Source of the DNA: JAUIIK01 sp963745675
GTDB taxonomy: Bacteria; Chloroflexota; Chloroflexia; Thermomicrobiales; CFX8
Direction of reading: 5' to 3'
DNA length: 64,000 nt
Assembly (NCBI GenBank): GCA_963745675.1
Contig: CAVUYM010000008.1
Location: forward strand, 310,001-374,000
Below, piece after piece: positions 54,365 to 64,000 of the stretch (its first letter is position 1; the number at the start of each line of letters is the position of its first letter). The position numbers and the translations under genes are program-made. The notes below the pieces were generated by a model. The model searched no databases. It was not told where the DNA came from and saw only the letters and a list, made by a program, of their open reading frames with translations.

Positions 54365-57211
54365 ATACGATCTCCAACCCTTAATACGTTTCCAAGTTGC
54401 ATTCTGCGTGTCAGATAACTGTAAACCGCGATCGCGGCGACGACAGTCGCGAGCTCAATACCGGTGACCAGCCCGACAACCCTGCCGTTGAAGAGGATGT
54501 TCGCCGGAAGTGTCGTGCCGGCGAAGGTACTGAGGTCGAGCCCCGGCTCCACCAGCCAGACCATGAGATAACCGAGCCCGGCCCCGGCCCCCGCTGCAAT
54601 CACCGCGGGCGGTAGCTGCTCGATCGCCGTCAAGATCGCAGCTTGCTTTGATGTAAGCCCGAGCGTGCGCAAATACCCCAGATCACGCGCGCGTTCGTTC
54701 GCTGTCAGGGCAATACCAGCGAGAGCCGCGAGGACGGCATAGAGCGTCGCCAGAATAGCGGTCGCCCGGAAGCCGGTTTCGACGCCGTCGACGAGCGGCG
54801 CGCCTGCGATATCGTCCAACAGTTCAGGTCGCGAAATGATGTCAGTCGCAAATGATTGGTTCTTCACCGTTGTGGATATTTCCTCGTCGGCGCTGTCCGG
54901 CGCCTTGATATAGACAAATGTCGCGCGCAGATCGGCGCTGGGGGCAACGATGTCGAGGCTCGCTCGCGGCATGACGACGAATTGCTGGTAAGGATTCAGA
55001 CTGGGGAAGCGCTCTCGCACACCACGCACGACAACGGTGAAGCTCTTCTCTGCCCGCCTCGAGAACCAGCGTATCTCCTACGGACGGCCGCTGTCCGCCG
55101 GGCCAGGTGGCTCGAGATCGAGAACGGGAATCGGGTTTGCATCCGTTCCGATTCCCTGGACGTTCTGGTCGATCAGCATCGACTCGGGAAAGTCGGGGTC
55201 GGCTCGCGTGCCAGCGGCAACTGCTCGTAGTCGTCCGCTTCGATGGCGAGCAAGGTGAAATTGCCAACCCGGAACGACGAGGATCAAATCACGGGCATCG
55301 AGGACTGTCCCTTCAGCGGTCGCCTCGATGGCGCTGATCTCCAGTCAGATCGACAAAGCTGGAGACTGGCGCATTTTCGCGTACCGATTGCAGGCGATAG
55401 TCCGCGCCGACTTCCTGCCAGGTTGAATTCTGCTGTCCCTCGGTGATCGAAAAGAGGACGACAGATGAAAATACCGCCAGGCCGGTCGCGACGAGCATCA
55501 CGACGAGTGGGAGCCGCGCTGCTAGCGGTTGCTGAATGATGCGCCGAAATCCAACGAAGATCACTGCGCCTCGCCGCAGCGACCCAAACCAGCCTGCTAG
55601 CCGTACTGGCAGCGGATAGAGCCGCAGAAGCACGACACCCATCGCCAGCGTCAGGAGTATCGGGACCGATGTCAGGAAAGGATCGAATCCCTGATCTGGA
55701 TTGCTCAGACTGCCCGCCTCAAGACCCCGCCGCCTGAAGAGGACGAGTCCGCCAATGGCCGCCAACACGATCAGCCCCTCGACGACCAGCCGATAGCGGC
55801 TGCGCGCCCGACCGCGCCTCTCTGATGAGTAGGTCGACCCCAGCTCGCCAGTCAAATCCGGCAGTGCCAGGAGCAGGACGATGACTGCGACGGCAATCGC
55901 GACGCCGATGGCGATTACAATCACGAAGCTAGATGCGCGCCCCGGAATCACCAATGTCGCCAACAGCATCCCAAGCAGCGCTGCGGGCAAGTAGACGATG
56001 AACGATTCGATCGCCTCCGACCAGCCAATCTGTTGGCTGGATGCGCCGCGACTACGCGAGAGGATCGTTGCAGCGCGCCTCCGTGCAGCGATCAACGCGC
56101 CGAGCAACGCCGCAACGGCGATAGCGACGATCAGCGTGCCGGCGATTACCAGCGATAGCATCGACACCGTCAACTGGCGTTGGCTCCGGTAGACATCCGC
56201 GATACGAACCAGCCCGGTACGGAGCTTGTTCTCATCAATGCGAGAAAGGCCATTACCGCCGAATTGAACCTGCAGGGCGCGTAGCTCAGCGGTGATCCGA
56301 TCGATCTCACCGGCATCGAAGCGTTCCGGGTCGACGAAAAAGCGCCAGGCGTAATTCCAGCGCCCAGGACTGGTGTCCGCCAGCAGCTGTTCGTAATCGT
56401 CCGGCGACATCAGCCCATTCCGTAGATCAGGACGAAATCCGGATTCTCGACGATGACCGGTTCATGCAGGCGGGTGTCGCCATACCAGTATTCGTCATCT
56501 GGCTGGTTGATCTCGATGATTCCAGAACCCTCGCAACAAGCCTGTAGTCGATCTCGCTAGGGCCATGCCAACGTTCAGCGGATCTTCTCGAACGGGATTG
56601 ATGATGCATCGAGTCACCGATCCCAACGCGCATCTATTCTGCAGTCGCAGCGGTGATGACGACTCTCGTGAACAGGAAGCATCGTCGGCGCTGCACCGTC
56701 GACGAGTTGCACCTCCATCGCCTCGGCCGGCTGCGGCATGCGGCCCTCGACCAGACGTCACATTCGCTTCGGCATCCTGCTGGTAGCGAATTCTGAGAAA
56801 TCTGGGAAACGGGACGATCGGTTCGCCTGGCAGCGAGTTGACCTCGAAGTTCGTCGTGTCCGCGACATAGCTCTGCTCGCCAATGATCTTCTCGATCGGT
56901 TCGGGGAAGTCCTGGCGAATAGTCGTTGCCTTCGTCGATGACGCCCTGGAAGACATCGCCGCTGTCCGATGCAGCGGATCCTGTCTCCGCGCTCGATGCT
57001 GATGTTGCGATTGATCGGCGCGGCGTCGCGCACAGCGGTGCGTAGGGCGTCGTCCGATACGTCGTTTAGAAATCGTGGCAGCGCGACAACTGGCGAAAGA
57101 GGTGAGGAGGACAACACCGGCAAGGACGAGTGATGCAGCGCCTTCAAAGCGCAGGCGCCGCAGGCCAATGAGCAGTGAGCGGGACGATACTGCCGAGGTT
57201 GAGTCTGGCAT
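54361..57211 (-). CDS. FtsX-like ABC permease 2 (several frameshifts)
   Basis: The start MPDSTSAVSSRSLLIGLRRL at 57211 leads into a first helix (GAASLVLAGVVLLTSF) and then an outer domain broken into several frames between about 57080 and 56410 (VALPRFLNDVSDDALRTAV, LRIRYQQDAEANV). From 56410 to 55313 one frame is intact with the inner helices (LTVSMLSLVIAGTLIVAIAV, AIESFIVYLPAALLGMLLAT, PILLTLAMGVVLLRLYPLPV). After breaks at about 55330 and 55030 the last frame (55029-54361) gives the final FtsX domain (TLYAVLAALAGIALTANERA, RDLGYLRTLGLTSKQAAILT, ELATVVAAIAVYSYLTRR). MacB-type proteins move lipids, peptides or proteins out of the membrane. Confidence 0.75.
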
Positions 57212-57235
57212 CGGTACGTTCTGCGCTCGCCACGC

Positions 57236-60200
57236 CTACTCCTCCCCAAGTCCGTAACAATGCGCCGAGCCCCATACGCCGTGAGCATGATGGTCAGCAA
57301 CCCGACGGCGGCGACCAGGACGAGCACGAGCGACGAGTTCGAGCCAGAGAATCGTCTGCCAGGGGTAGATGACGATAACACCGGGAACGGCGACGGTCGC
57401 ATCCTGGGTGATCGCAATCAGAGGCAACACGAGCCAGGCCAGCGTAATGCCGAGCACCGTTCCACCAACGAGGCCGAAGATGACCAGCAGGGCGTTCTCC
57501 AGCCCCAGCCATGCGATCAGCTGTCTATTGGAGAGACCAACGGCTCGCATCAGCGCGAATTCAACCAGCCGCTCGCGGGCCGATACCGCGGCGTTGACCG
57601 CGAATCCTATGCCGGCAAAGATGGCTGCAGCGACAAAGCCGAGCATCAACGAGCCGATTGTCCCAAGCGCGACGGGTCGGATTGTAGCGTCGTCTCGCGT
57701 TCTTCGCGGCTTAGCACATCCGAACTCAGATATGGCTCTTCAGCCATTGCGCGACGGCCGCATCGACGTTTTCCGGTGCAACCGTCATCCAGTATTCGTC
57801 CGGCGGTCGCGTGACTTCGCCCGGGTCGTAACTCGCCGCGAGATAACTGGGTAGGTCGACGATGATCGGTTCGCCGCGATTGAGGTTCGACCGTTGGAAA
57901 CTCGAAGATCTCTCCGACAATCGTGCCGGTGCCATCGTAGCCGGGCAATGCCGGCAGGGGAAGCTGGTCGCCGATCTCCAGTCCGCCCTGTTCCATCAGT
58001 TCGGAGGAGACGAGCACCGGCAGGCTATCTATCACTGGCGAGTTCGCCGGTCGGAATCCGATGACGATTGGTATGGCTGCTTCGCTGGTCGTTGCGCCGG
58101 AGAATATCTCGAGATTGATTCCAGCGGTCGAGTTCGTATTGGCGCAATCGAAGGCCGCTCGCGCGCCAGGGCGAGGTTGGTGACACTGATATCCCATGCT
58201 CGAAGGCGATAGATCGACGGGGACAATTTGCCATGCTTCGCCTTCGTCGTCAGGACTGACGAGCAAACCCTCGATCCGCAATCTTGCCGTCCGTGGCACG
58301 TCCTGCGGTGCCGGGGCTCGCATTTCCACGACAGCAGGCGCAATGGATAGGCCGGCCGGAGGCGGCTGCCATCATCCAACATATGGCTTAGTGCGGCGTC
58401 GACTCTGACAGTTCTCCGATCGATGGCACTGCTCCCAAGTCAATTCTGAATGTCTGCCCATTGGCGTCGATCAACGTAACCCGCATCGTGCCGATAAATT
58501 CGAGCCGCGAATCGCGTACATCTGGGGGAATTACGACGTCCGGGGCGAGGGGATCGACCTCGAAGGCGACATCCATCGCTATGCGAGCTGGCTCACCCGG
58601 GCAAGCTCAACCGTTGCTGGTTCGACGCGCGCATCGACGAGACGGCTCATCAGTTCGTCTAGATTGCCATTCGCAAGATCGGAGCGGAACAACACCGTGT
58701 CGGCGGCTCTTTCGGCATCCAATATGACATAACGCACAGTTGAGCTTGATGCGGGATAGCTGGCCGAATTCCCGTTGGACGGGCATCACATCTTGAAATC
58801 CGGGTAAATCCTCGTATGCGTCCCGTAGAACCCAGTAGGGTATCGCTGTACCGACCCGCCGGTCCGGTTCCACGCGCAGCTGGGCTCCGGTTTGAAACGC
58901 AGCCTGATCGCTCTGCGAAGCTCGCCATGTCGTTGCATAGGCTACGGAAAAGAGACCGATGGCGGTCGCAAGCATCAGCAGCAACGCCGCCCGGGCATAA
59001 CGTAGCGGACGCCGGGCAACTTGCCAGGCGCTCAGGGCCGGGACAAGCACCGTGCTGCGCGATGTGAGCGTCTCCGCGAACCTGGATATCAACGGCAATG
59101 TTCGCAAGGCGACGACGCCTCCGGCCAGCAGGCCGATGGCGGGCGCGGCAACGAGTAACGGATCGATCCCCAGCCGTCCCTGGACCGTTTCAGTGATCGG
59201 CGCTCCGAAGCGTTGGAGCTGCCAGAAGCCGACAATCGCAACGACGATCAGCGCTATATCCAGACCAGCCCGTTGAACGACGCTGCGTCCCGATTCGCGC
59301 GAGCGCTCAGCCCGGATATCTCCAAATTGACTCGCCGAGCGAAAAGCCGGATAGGCCAATGCAGCCAGGCATCCGAGTGCGGCGATGCCTGCAATGATGT
59401 AACTCGACTGAGTGACTACCGGGTTGATAACGAGATTGATTTCCGATAGTGGGCCAGCCACATTCAGCGCCCGCAATACGAATGTCGCCAGGAATGGCGC
59501 GACGATCGCGGCAGGCACCGTCAGCAAGATCCCTTCCATCAGCGCCATCGCGAGAATCTGGTTGTTGCCCGCCCCACGCGAACGCAGCAGGGTCGTTTCT
59601 ATCTGACGGCTTTCGGCCAGTAGTCCCGCTGTGAGCAGCAGCGCGTAGCCTGCCAGGATTGCGAGCTGGATTGTCAGGATCAGGACCGAGGATCGCGTTA
59701 CCAGCAACGAACGCTCGGTCTCGCGCAAAATGGTGATGAGACCTGTTTCCAGGCGCATACGATTTCCGCTGTTGCGACCGACGTTCAAGCGACCTTCCAG
59801 CGCTTCAATCTGGCGTCGTAGTGGAGCGACTTCCGAAACGGTCAGATTGTCGTGGATTGGATAGACGCGCCAGCTAATCTCGGAGCTGAAAGGCGTCATC
59901 GACTCGAAAAATGTCTCCGCCGTCACGTAGAAGGGTCCATAGGTCGTAAATGACGATCCGACGAGTACTCCGGTCGTGTCCAGCTCATCGCCATACCAGT
60001 AGTCATCTTGTGGATTGAGAACGCGATAGGTTCCCACCACGCGCACTGTTTGGACAATTTCCTGCTCGCGACGGTTCGTCAGGTCAATCTCGTCGCCGAC
60101 TTCGTAGCCGAGTATCAATGCAACGTTTTCAGGGACTGGCTACCTCGGGCGGAGAGGCACCGTTTTGGGGCCATGATCCGGCGACCAATTCGTTGTGCGC

Positions 60201-60614
60201 CTCGAACTGGTCGAAGAATCGAAACACAGTCAGGTCAGTGACGGTATCGCCCGGTTGGTCCGGCAATGCGTACGAATCGGATGTGCCGCGTCGAAAGATC
60301 GCCCCACCTGTCAGCGCAAAAGCATTCGCCACTTCCGTCGTCACGCGATCGTTCGCTTCCGGATAGGTGTCGCTGGTCAATCTAACGGTGATTTCGGCGT
60401 TGGAATCCTGAACTTCGGCATCATTGAGGGTGCGCCGTACGGCACTGAGCGAGACCGCGTCGGCATAGATTGGACCGGAGGCGACGAGCATCGCCGCCAG
60501 AAGAATAGTGATCAACGCGGCGAGAAGAATAATGCGGTCGGAGACAGCTCGTTGAACTACGACACGCCATGAAGTTGCAAGAACCGACCACATTCGAGTG
60601 TGACTCTCCCCCAA
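57236..60614 (-). CDS. FtsX-like ABC permease 1 (several frameshifts)
   Basis: Starts at 60614 (MGESHTRMWSVLATSWRVVV) with the first helix IILLAALITILLAAMLVASG and an outer domain, broken once at about 60120. A long intact frame (60118-58607) holds ILTIQLAILAGYALLLTAGL, RQIETTLLRSRGAGNNQILA and ARRPLRYARAALLLMLATAI. Further breaks near 58740, 58390, 57890, 57680 and 57330 separate pieces of the second outer domain (LGAVPSIGELSESTPH, LPVLVSSELMEQGGLEIGDQ) and the last FtsX helices (VEFALMRAVGLSNRQLIAWL, LVAAVGLLTIMLTAYGARRI), with the stop at 57236. Together with permease 2 and the two ATPases it forms one operon on the minus strand. Confidence 0.75.
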
Positions 60615-60939
60615 TATCCCCGCCGCTAACTCGCGGCATGCTATCAGAACCTACGAACCGGCGATACATCCGGTCCTGTTTCGCTCAATCGAAATGTGGT
60701 CGTCATCCGTGGTAATAACGATCTCTAGCAAATTCTTGTGACAATAGCGTTGCAGAGCAAACAAGCCGTGCGATAGTGGATTAACAGAAATCAGGGGCTA
60801 TTTCGGGCGTAATGTATTGTGCGAAATGCTACGTCTGGGCCTCTAAGCTTGGGGCGGGTCGACCGGGCGCTCGCTCGATTGAGATATACTGGCGCAACTG
60901 ATACGAAGTCTCATTAGCAATAAGCGGTACGGACCGATA
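60615..60939. promoter_or_regulatory. Divergent gap between ABC permease 1 and the metal ABC transporter
   Basis: 325 bases without a gene. A TATACT at about 60887-60892, some 50 bases before ATG 60940, could be a -10 element for the metal transporter, but no fitting -35 element stands 16-18 bases upstream. No clear Zur, MntR or Fur box was found. Confidence 0.35.
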
Positions 60940-61669
60940 TGGATCTGCTATCGATTGAACATCTCAGCGTCCTCTACGCTCACATTCTCGCGCTCGATGA
61001 AGTATCGGTTTCCGAATTCGGGGCGGTGCCGTCACCGGGATTATCGGGCCGAATGGCGGCGGCAAGAGCACGCTGATCAAAGCAATTTCCGGCGAGGTGG
61101 CCAATTTTGAGGGTTCGATCCAGGTCGACGGCCGGCCGCTGGACCGCACTCGAACTCGCATCGCTTACGTCCCGCAAGCCCGCGAGGTGAACTGGGATTT
61201 CCCGTTGAGCGCGCGCGATCTTGTCATGATGGGGCGCGCCCGGGACATCGGCTGGTTTGGCTGGCCGTCGAAGGACGATATCGCAGTTGTCGATCGGGCG
61301 CTGGAACAACTCGGACTACATGACGCGGGAGATCGCCACATCAGTCAATTCTCCGGGGGCCAGCAACAGCGACTATTTCTGGCGCGCGCCGTCGTCCAGA
61401 AGCCAGATATCGTCCTGCTTGACGAACCGATGACTGGCCTTGACATGACGACAAGAGAGACGATTCATCAGCTAATCGCAACATTCGTCGAGTCCGGAGC
61501 GGCCGTCATTCTCGCCTCGCACGATCTCGAAGAGGTGCAGGAGCTTTGCGACTATCTGATCTGTCTCAATCGCAGGATTGTCGCATCCGGTCCGACAGCG
61601 GAGTGTTTCAAGGCCGCTAATTTGCGCGCGACTTTCGGAGGACGCGTCGCTGTTTTCGATGCAGCATGA
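60940..61669 (+). CDS. Manganese/zinc-type ABC transporter ATP-binding protein (one frameshift near 61016)
   Basis: ATG 60940 opens MDLLSIEHLSVLYAHILALD; adding one A near 61016 restores VTGIIGPNGGGKSTLIKAIS (Walker A), and the frame then runs to 61669. Other motifs are YVPQAREVNWDFPLSARDLV (Q-loop), HISQFSGGQQQRLFLARAVV (signature), DIVLLDEPMTGLDMTTRE (Walker B) and VILASHDLEEVQEL (switch). The PQ..NWDFP segment is typical of Mn2+/Zn2+ importers such as MntB, PsaB and ZnuC. Overlaps the permease start by four bases. No solute-binding protein gene is adjacent. Confidence 0.87.
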
Positions 61670-62598
61670 TCGACTTCCTGACTGAACCCTGGACGTTCGC
61701 GTTCATGCAGCGAGCATTTCTGGAGATCGCGATCATTGGGCTGGCGACCGGCCTGATCGGCTGCTTCGTCGTCTTACAGGGTATGGCCTTCATCGGCGAC
61801 GCACTGATTCACGCGGTCTTCCCGGGCGTCGTCCTGGCGACGATCCTCGGCTACGACATCATGCTCGGAGCGTTCATCTTTGGCGGCGCCACCGCGCTGG
61901 CGATCGGCCTCGCCTCCCGCAACAGGAGGGTCAGCCATGATGCCGCCATTGGTGTCGTCTTCGCGGCTTTCTTCGCGCTCGGGATCGTCCTGGTCAGTGC
62001 CAGGCGCAGTTTCACCGGCGAAGTGTCCTCGCTGCTCTTCGGCAACATCCTGGCGATAAGCGAGCGCGGCATCGTCATCACCGCTATTCTTGCGTTTGCG
62101 GTCATCGCCTGCGGCCTGCTCTTCAAGCGCATTTTCGTGCTCATCGCCTTCGACCGCACACTTGCCGCGTCAGCCGGCTATCCGGTCTTCCGCTTGGAAC
62201 TACTGCTGCTGCTACTCGTCACGCTCACTGTTGTCTTCAGCCTGCAAGCCATCGGCAATCTGCTGGTCTTGTCACTCCTTATTACCCCGGCCGCTGCCGC
62301 CCGTGTGTTGACTGACCGGCTAAACCGCATGCTCATCCTCAGTATGCTGATATCCACCGGCAGCGGGATCGTCGGGCTTTACATCTCGTTTCACTGGGAT
62401 CTGAGCGCCAGCGGTTCGATCGCATTGGCGACAACGGCCGTCTTTCTCGCGGCGCTCCTGCTTGCGCCCCAGCACGGCTACCTCAGCCGCATCCTCCAGG
62501 CGCGTCGTGGCGAGCATCACGAACATCATTTCCACGAGCCGCATGAGCACTCGGATGTTGAGGGAATTGAGGAAGAGGGATTAGGGATTAGGGATTAG
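61666..62598 (+). CDS. Manganese/zinc-type ABC transporter permease (ABC-3 family), with His-rich tail
   Basis: 310 residues with about eight helices. Family signs are GLIGCFVVLQGMAFIGDALI, HAVFPGVVLATILGYDI, RRVSHDAAIGVVFAAFFALG, SLLFGNILAISERGIVITAI and LLVLSLLITPAAAARVLTDR. The C-terminal tail EHHEHHFHEPHEHSD holds seven histidines and probably binds the metal at the cytosolic face. The last codons (EEEGLGIRD) are encoded by the first units of a GGGATTA repeat that begins inside the gene. Confidence 0.87.
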   Translation: MIDFLTEPWTFAFMQRAFLEIAIIGLATGLIGCFVVLQGMAFIGDALIHAVFPGVVLATILGYDIMLGAFIFGGATALAIGLASRNRRVSHDAAIGVVFAAFFALGIVLVSARRSFTGEVSSLLFGNILAISERGIVITAILAFAVIACGLLFKRIFVLIAFDRTLAASAGYPVFRLELLLLLLVTLTVVFSLQAIGNLLVLSLLITPAAAARVLTDRLNRMLILSMLISTGSGIVGLYISFHWDLSASGSIALATTAVFLAALLLAPQHGYLSRILQARRGEHHEHHFHEPHEHSDVEGIEEEGLGIRD

Positions 62599-62690
62599 GG
62601 AAGAGTCGACGGTGCAAGAACTCGGACGCGGTCCAGGTAATGATGCTCCGGCTGCTTCCCTATTCCCTGTTACCTCTTCCCTAATCCCTT
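62575..62690. repeat. GGGATTA-type inverted repeat between permease and fabI
   Basis: On the left, GGGATTA units are repeated three times (62577-62600) followed by GGGAAGAG; on the right, at about 62653-62690, CTTCCCTATTCCC and CTCTTCCCTAATCCC lie in inverted order. The arms can pair over much of their length with an intervening loop of about 50 bases. It lies between two convergent stops, so it may also act as a transcription end. The left arm supplies the stop codon of the permease gene. Confidence 0.65.
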
Positions 62691-62697
62691 CACTCCC

Positions 62698-63483
62698 TCA
62701 CATCGCTGTGATGTTGAAGCCGCAGTCGGCGTAGATTGTCTGACCGGTAACGGAGCTGGAGAGTTCGGAGGCCAGGAATAAGCCGACGTTGCCGACCTCT
62801 TCGAGGGTGATATTTCGGCGCAGCGGGGCGCGTTCTTCCATAATTTCGCGTGCGCCCTGAATCCCGCGCACCGCGCTGGCCGCTAGCGTGCGCATCGGAC
62901 CAGCTGAAATCGCGTTGACCCGGATATTTTCCGGCCCGAGGTCGGCGGCGAGATAGCGCACGCTCGATTCGAGCGATGCCTTGGCTGCCGACATGACGCT
63001 GTAGCTCGGCACGACGCGTTCAGATGCCAGGTAGGTCATCGTGATGACGCTGCCGCCACCGGCTGCCTGCATCAGGGGCGCGGCATTGCGGCAGGTTTCG
63101 ATCAACGAATAGGTGTTCACATCCTGCGCCAGCAAATAGCCGTCGCGGGAGATTTCGCTGTAGCGGCCGGTGATCTCGTCGCGGTTCGCGAATGAGATCG
63201 AATGGACGAAGACATCAAGGCTGCCCCAGTGTTCGCCAACGGCCTTGAAGAGTGCTTCGACTTGCGCGCTGTCCTGTACGTCGCAGGGAACGCAGAGTGA
63301 ATCCTCCGCGCCTTCGAGTCCCCCGACCAAGCGATCGAGATTGCGCTTCATGCGCTCGTCGGGCACGTAGCTGAAGGCGAGCTCGGCGCCTTCACGGTGC
63401 AGCGCCTGGCTGATGCCCCAGGCCAGCGAGCGTTGATTTGCGACGCCCATAATGAGCGCCTTCTTGCCGGTCATCAATCCCAT
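62698..63483 (-). CDS. fabI: Enoyl-[acyl-carrier-protein] reductase (NADH), FabI
   Basis: 261 residues. MGLMTGKKALIMGVANQRSL with the NADH-binding GVANxxSLAWGI pattern, LCVPCDVQDSAQVEALF, DVFVHSISFANRDE, and the active site TYLASERVVPSYSVMSAAKA with the Tyr-6x-Lys pair (Y..M..AAK). The C-terminus ISAGPMRTLAASAVRGI and TGQTIYADCGFNI are typical of FabI rather than other SDR proteins. It catalyses the last reduction of each cycle of fatty acid elongation. Monocistronic as seen; converges on the metal transporter. Confidence 0.92.
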   Translation of the reverse strand: MGLMTGKKALIMGVANQRSLAWGISQALHREGAELAFSYVPDERMKRNLDRLVGGLEGAEDSLCVPCDVQDSAQVEALFKAVGEHWGSLDVFVHSISFANRDEITGRYSEISRDGYLLAQDVNTYSLIETCRNAAPLMQAAGGGSVITMTYLASERVVPSYSVMSAAKASLESSVRYLAADLGPENIRVNAISAGPMRTLAASAVRGIQGAREIMEERAPLRRNITLEEVGNVGLFLASELSSSVTGQTIYADCGFNITAM

Positions 63484-63567
63484 CGTCTCCCCCTTTAACT
63501 ATCAGATCATCGCGTCGGTACGATGACAAATTGCGATTTCTCTTTCGTCTCAATACTCGCCAGTAAT

Positions 63568-64000
63568 CTAATCGAGTGCCGCGGAATGACACATGTATGC
63601 CAGCGGCGTATCGCCGGTGTTGCGTACCAGCCGCACGACATCTTTCGGGTAGCAGAGTGCCGAGCCGGGTCCAATCTCGACTTCTTCGTCATCCCAGACG
63701 GCGATGCCTGTTCCGGTCAGGACGTAAATCGTCTCCTCGATATCCGGATGGGTGTGGCGTTGGGTAGCCGATCCCGGGAGCAATGTGAGAACCTCGGCCG
63801 GATCGTGGGTGCGCTGGCTGCGGCGCAGGGCGATCAGATGGATACGCAGATGCAGCCCTTCTTCGTGGCGGTGCGTTTCATAGAGATTGACCGTGTTCTG
63901 TCCAGCACCGGGCGCTGCGCCGCCTGACGCGTCTACCGCCGTCCATGTCAGCATCCCATCGCGGATCTCGGGTATTGGCACGTCGCAGTCCGAAAGACGG
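63568..64000 (-). CDS. Cupin-domain protein, possibly running past the window end
   Basis: The frame is open from the stop at 63568 to the window edge. A GTG at 63981 (VPIPEIRDGMLTWTAVDASG) could be the start, but the codons before it (RLSDCD) are also open, so the gene may extend further. The cupin core has ATQRHTHPDIEETIYVLTGT (two His and Glu ligands), IGPGSALCYPKDVVRLVRNT and a final YMCHSAALD. Likely a single-domain metal-binding cupin; function unknown. Confidence 0.75.
   Translation of the reverse strand, partial: RLSDCDVPIPEIRDGMLTWTAVDASGGAAPGAGQNTVNLYETHRHEEGLHLRIHLIALRRSQRTHDPAEVLTLLPGSATQRHTHPDIEETIYVLTGTGIAVWDDEEVEIGPGSALCYPKDVVRLVRNTGDTPLAYMCHSAALD

Noticed and set aside
56275..56310. 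tRNA-like string GCGTAGCTCAGCGG
   Set aside because: It lies inside the conserved FtsX permease reading, and no T-arm (GGTTCGA) or acceptor pairing follows at the proper distance.

Overview
The window looks like a chromosomal contig from an aerobic member of the Chloroflexota, probably close to Thermomicrobia. This rests on a complete alternative complex III (quinol:electron acceptor oxidoreductase) operon, a TPR-S41 peptidase of a type I associate with this phylum, a CtpE-like P-type ATPase, several LLM, CocE and MFS genes, and moderately GC-rich codon use. No rRNA, tRNA, CRISPR array, prophage or insertion sequence was recognised.

Layout. 0-8 kb: membrane protein fragment, TPR-S41 peptidase, M81 peptidase, a double-length malic enzyme and an MFS transporter, all on the minus strand. 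8.2-11.3 kb: a plus-strand pair made of a small ubiquitin-like (beta-grasp) protein ending in Gly-Gly and a large DUF4132/DUF7737 protein whose 5' third is broken; this is the most interesting locus. 11.3-24.2 kb: PhoD phosphatase, phytase-like esterase, a two-subunit ThDP decarboxylase, HxlR regulator, transporters, HD phosphohydrolase, CocE-type hydrolase, YihY membrane protein, then methyltransferase, Nudix, cupin and GNAT genes. 24.2-32.2 kb: the alternative complex III operon, with an NDH-2 gene divergently placed (32.4-33.7 kb), so entry of electrons to quinone and exit from quinol are encoded side by side. 33.7-41.6 kb: methyltransferase, universal stress protein, parAB, a receptor-type Ser/Thr kinase, a lipoprotein M1 aminopeptidase and an alkaline-phosphatase-superfamily enzyme. 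41.7-52.3 kb: small membrane protein, P-type ATPase, luciferase-like monooxygenase, unknown protein, class III aminotransferase, CopZ with a CsoR-like operator, and a macro-domain / unknown / small membrane protein / APH-kinase cassette. 52.5-60.6 kb: a four-gene MacB/FtsX-type ABC operon. 60.9-64 kb: a Mn/Zn-type ABC importer (no binding protein), FabI and a cupin.

Many genes are split by frameshifts although protein similarity continues without loss in the next frame. At least two can be repaired by one base in a short homopolymer (37889-37891 and about 61016), and a third lies at or beside a C6 run (30915-30920). I therefore treat most as residual assembly indels, give one CDS per gene over the whole reading, and mark the approximate breakpoints. 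They are not evenly spread: the DUF4132 5' region, the receptor kinase and the ABC permeases are worst. Family assignments come from reading the translations by eye; no search was run.
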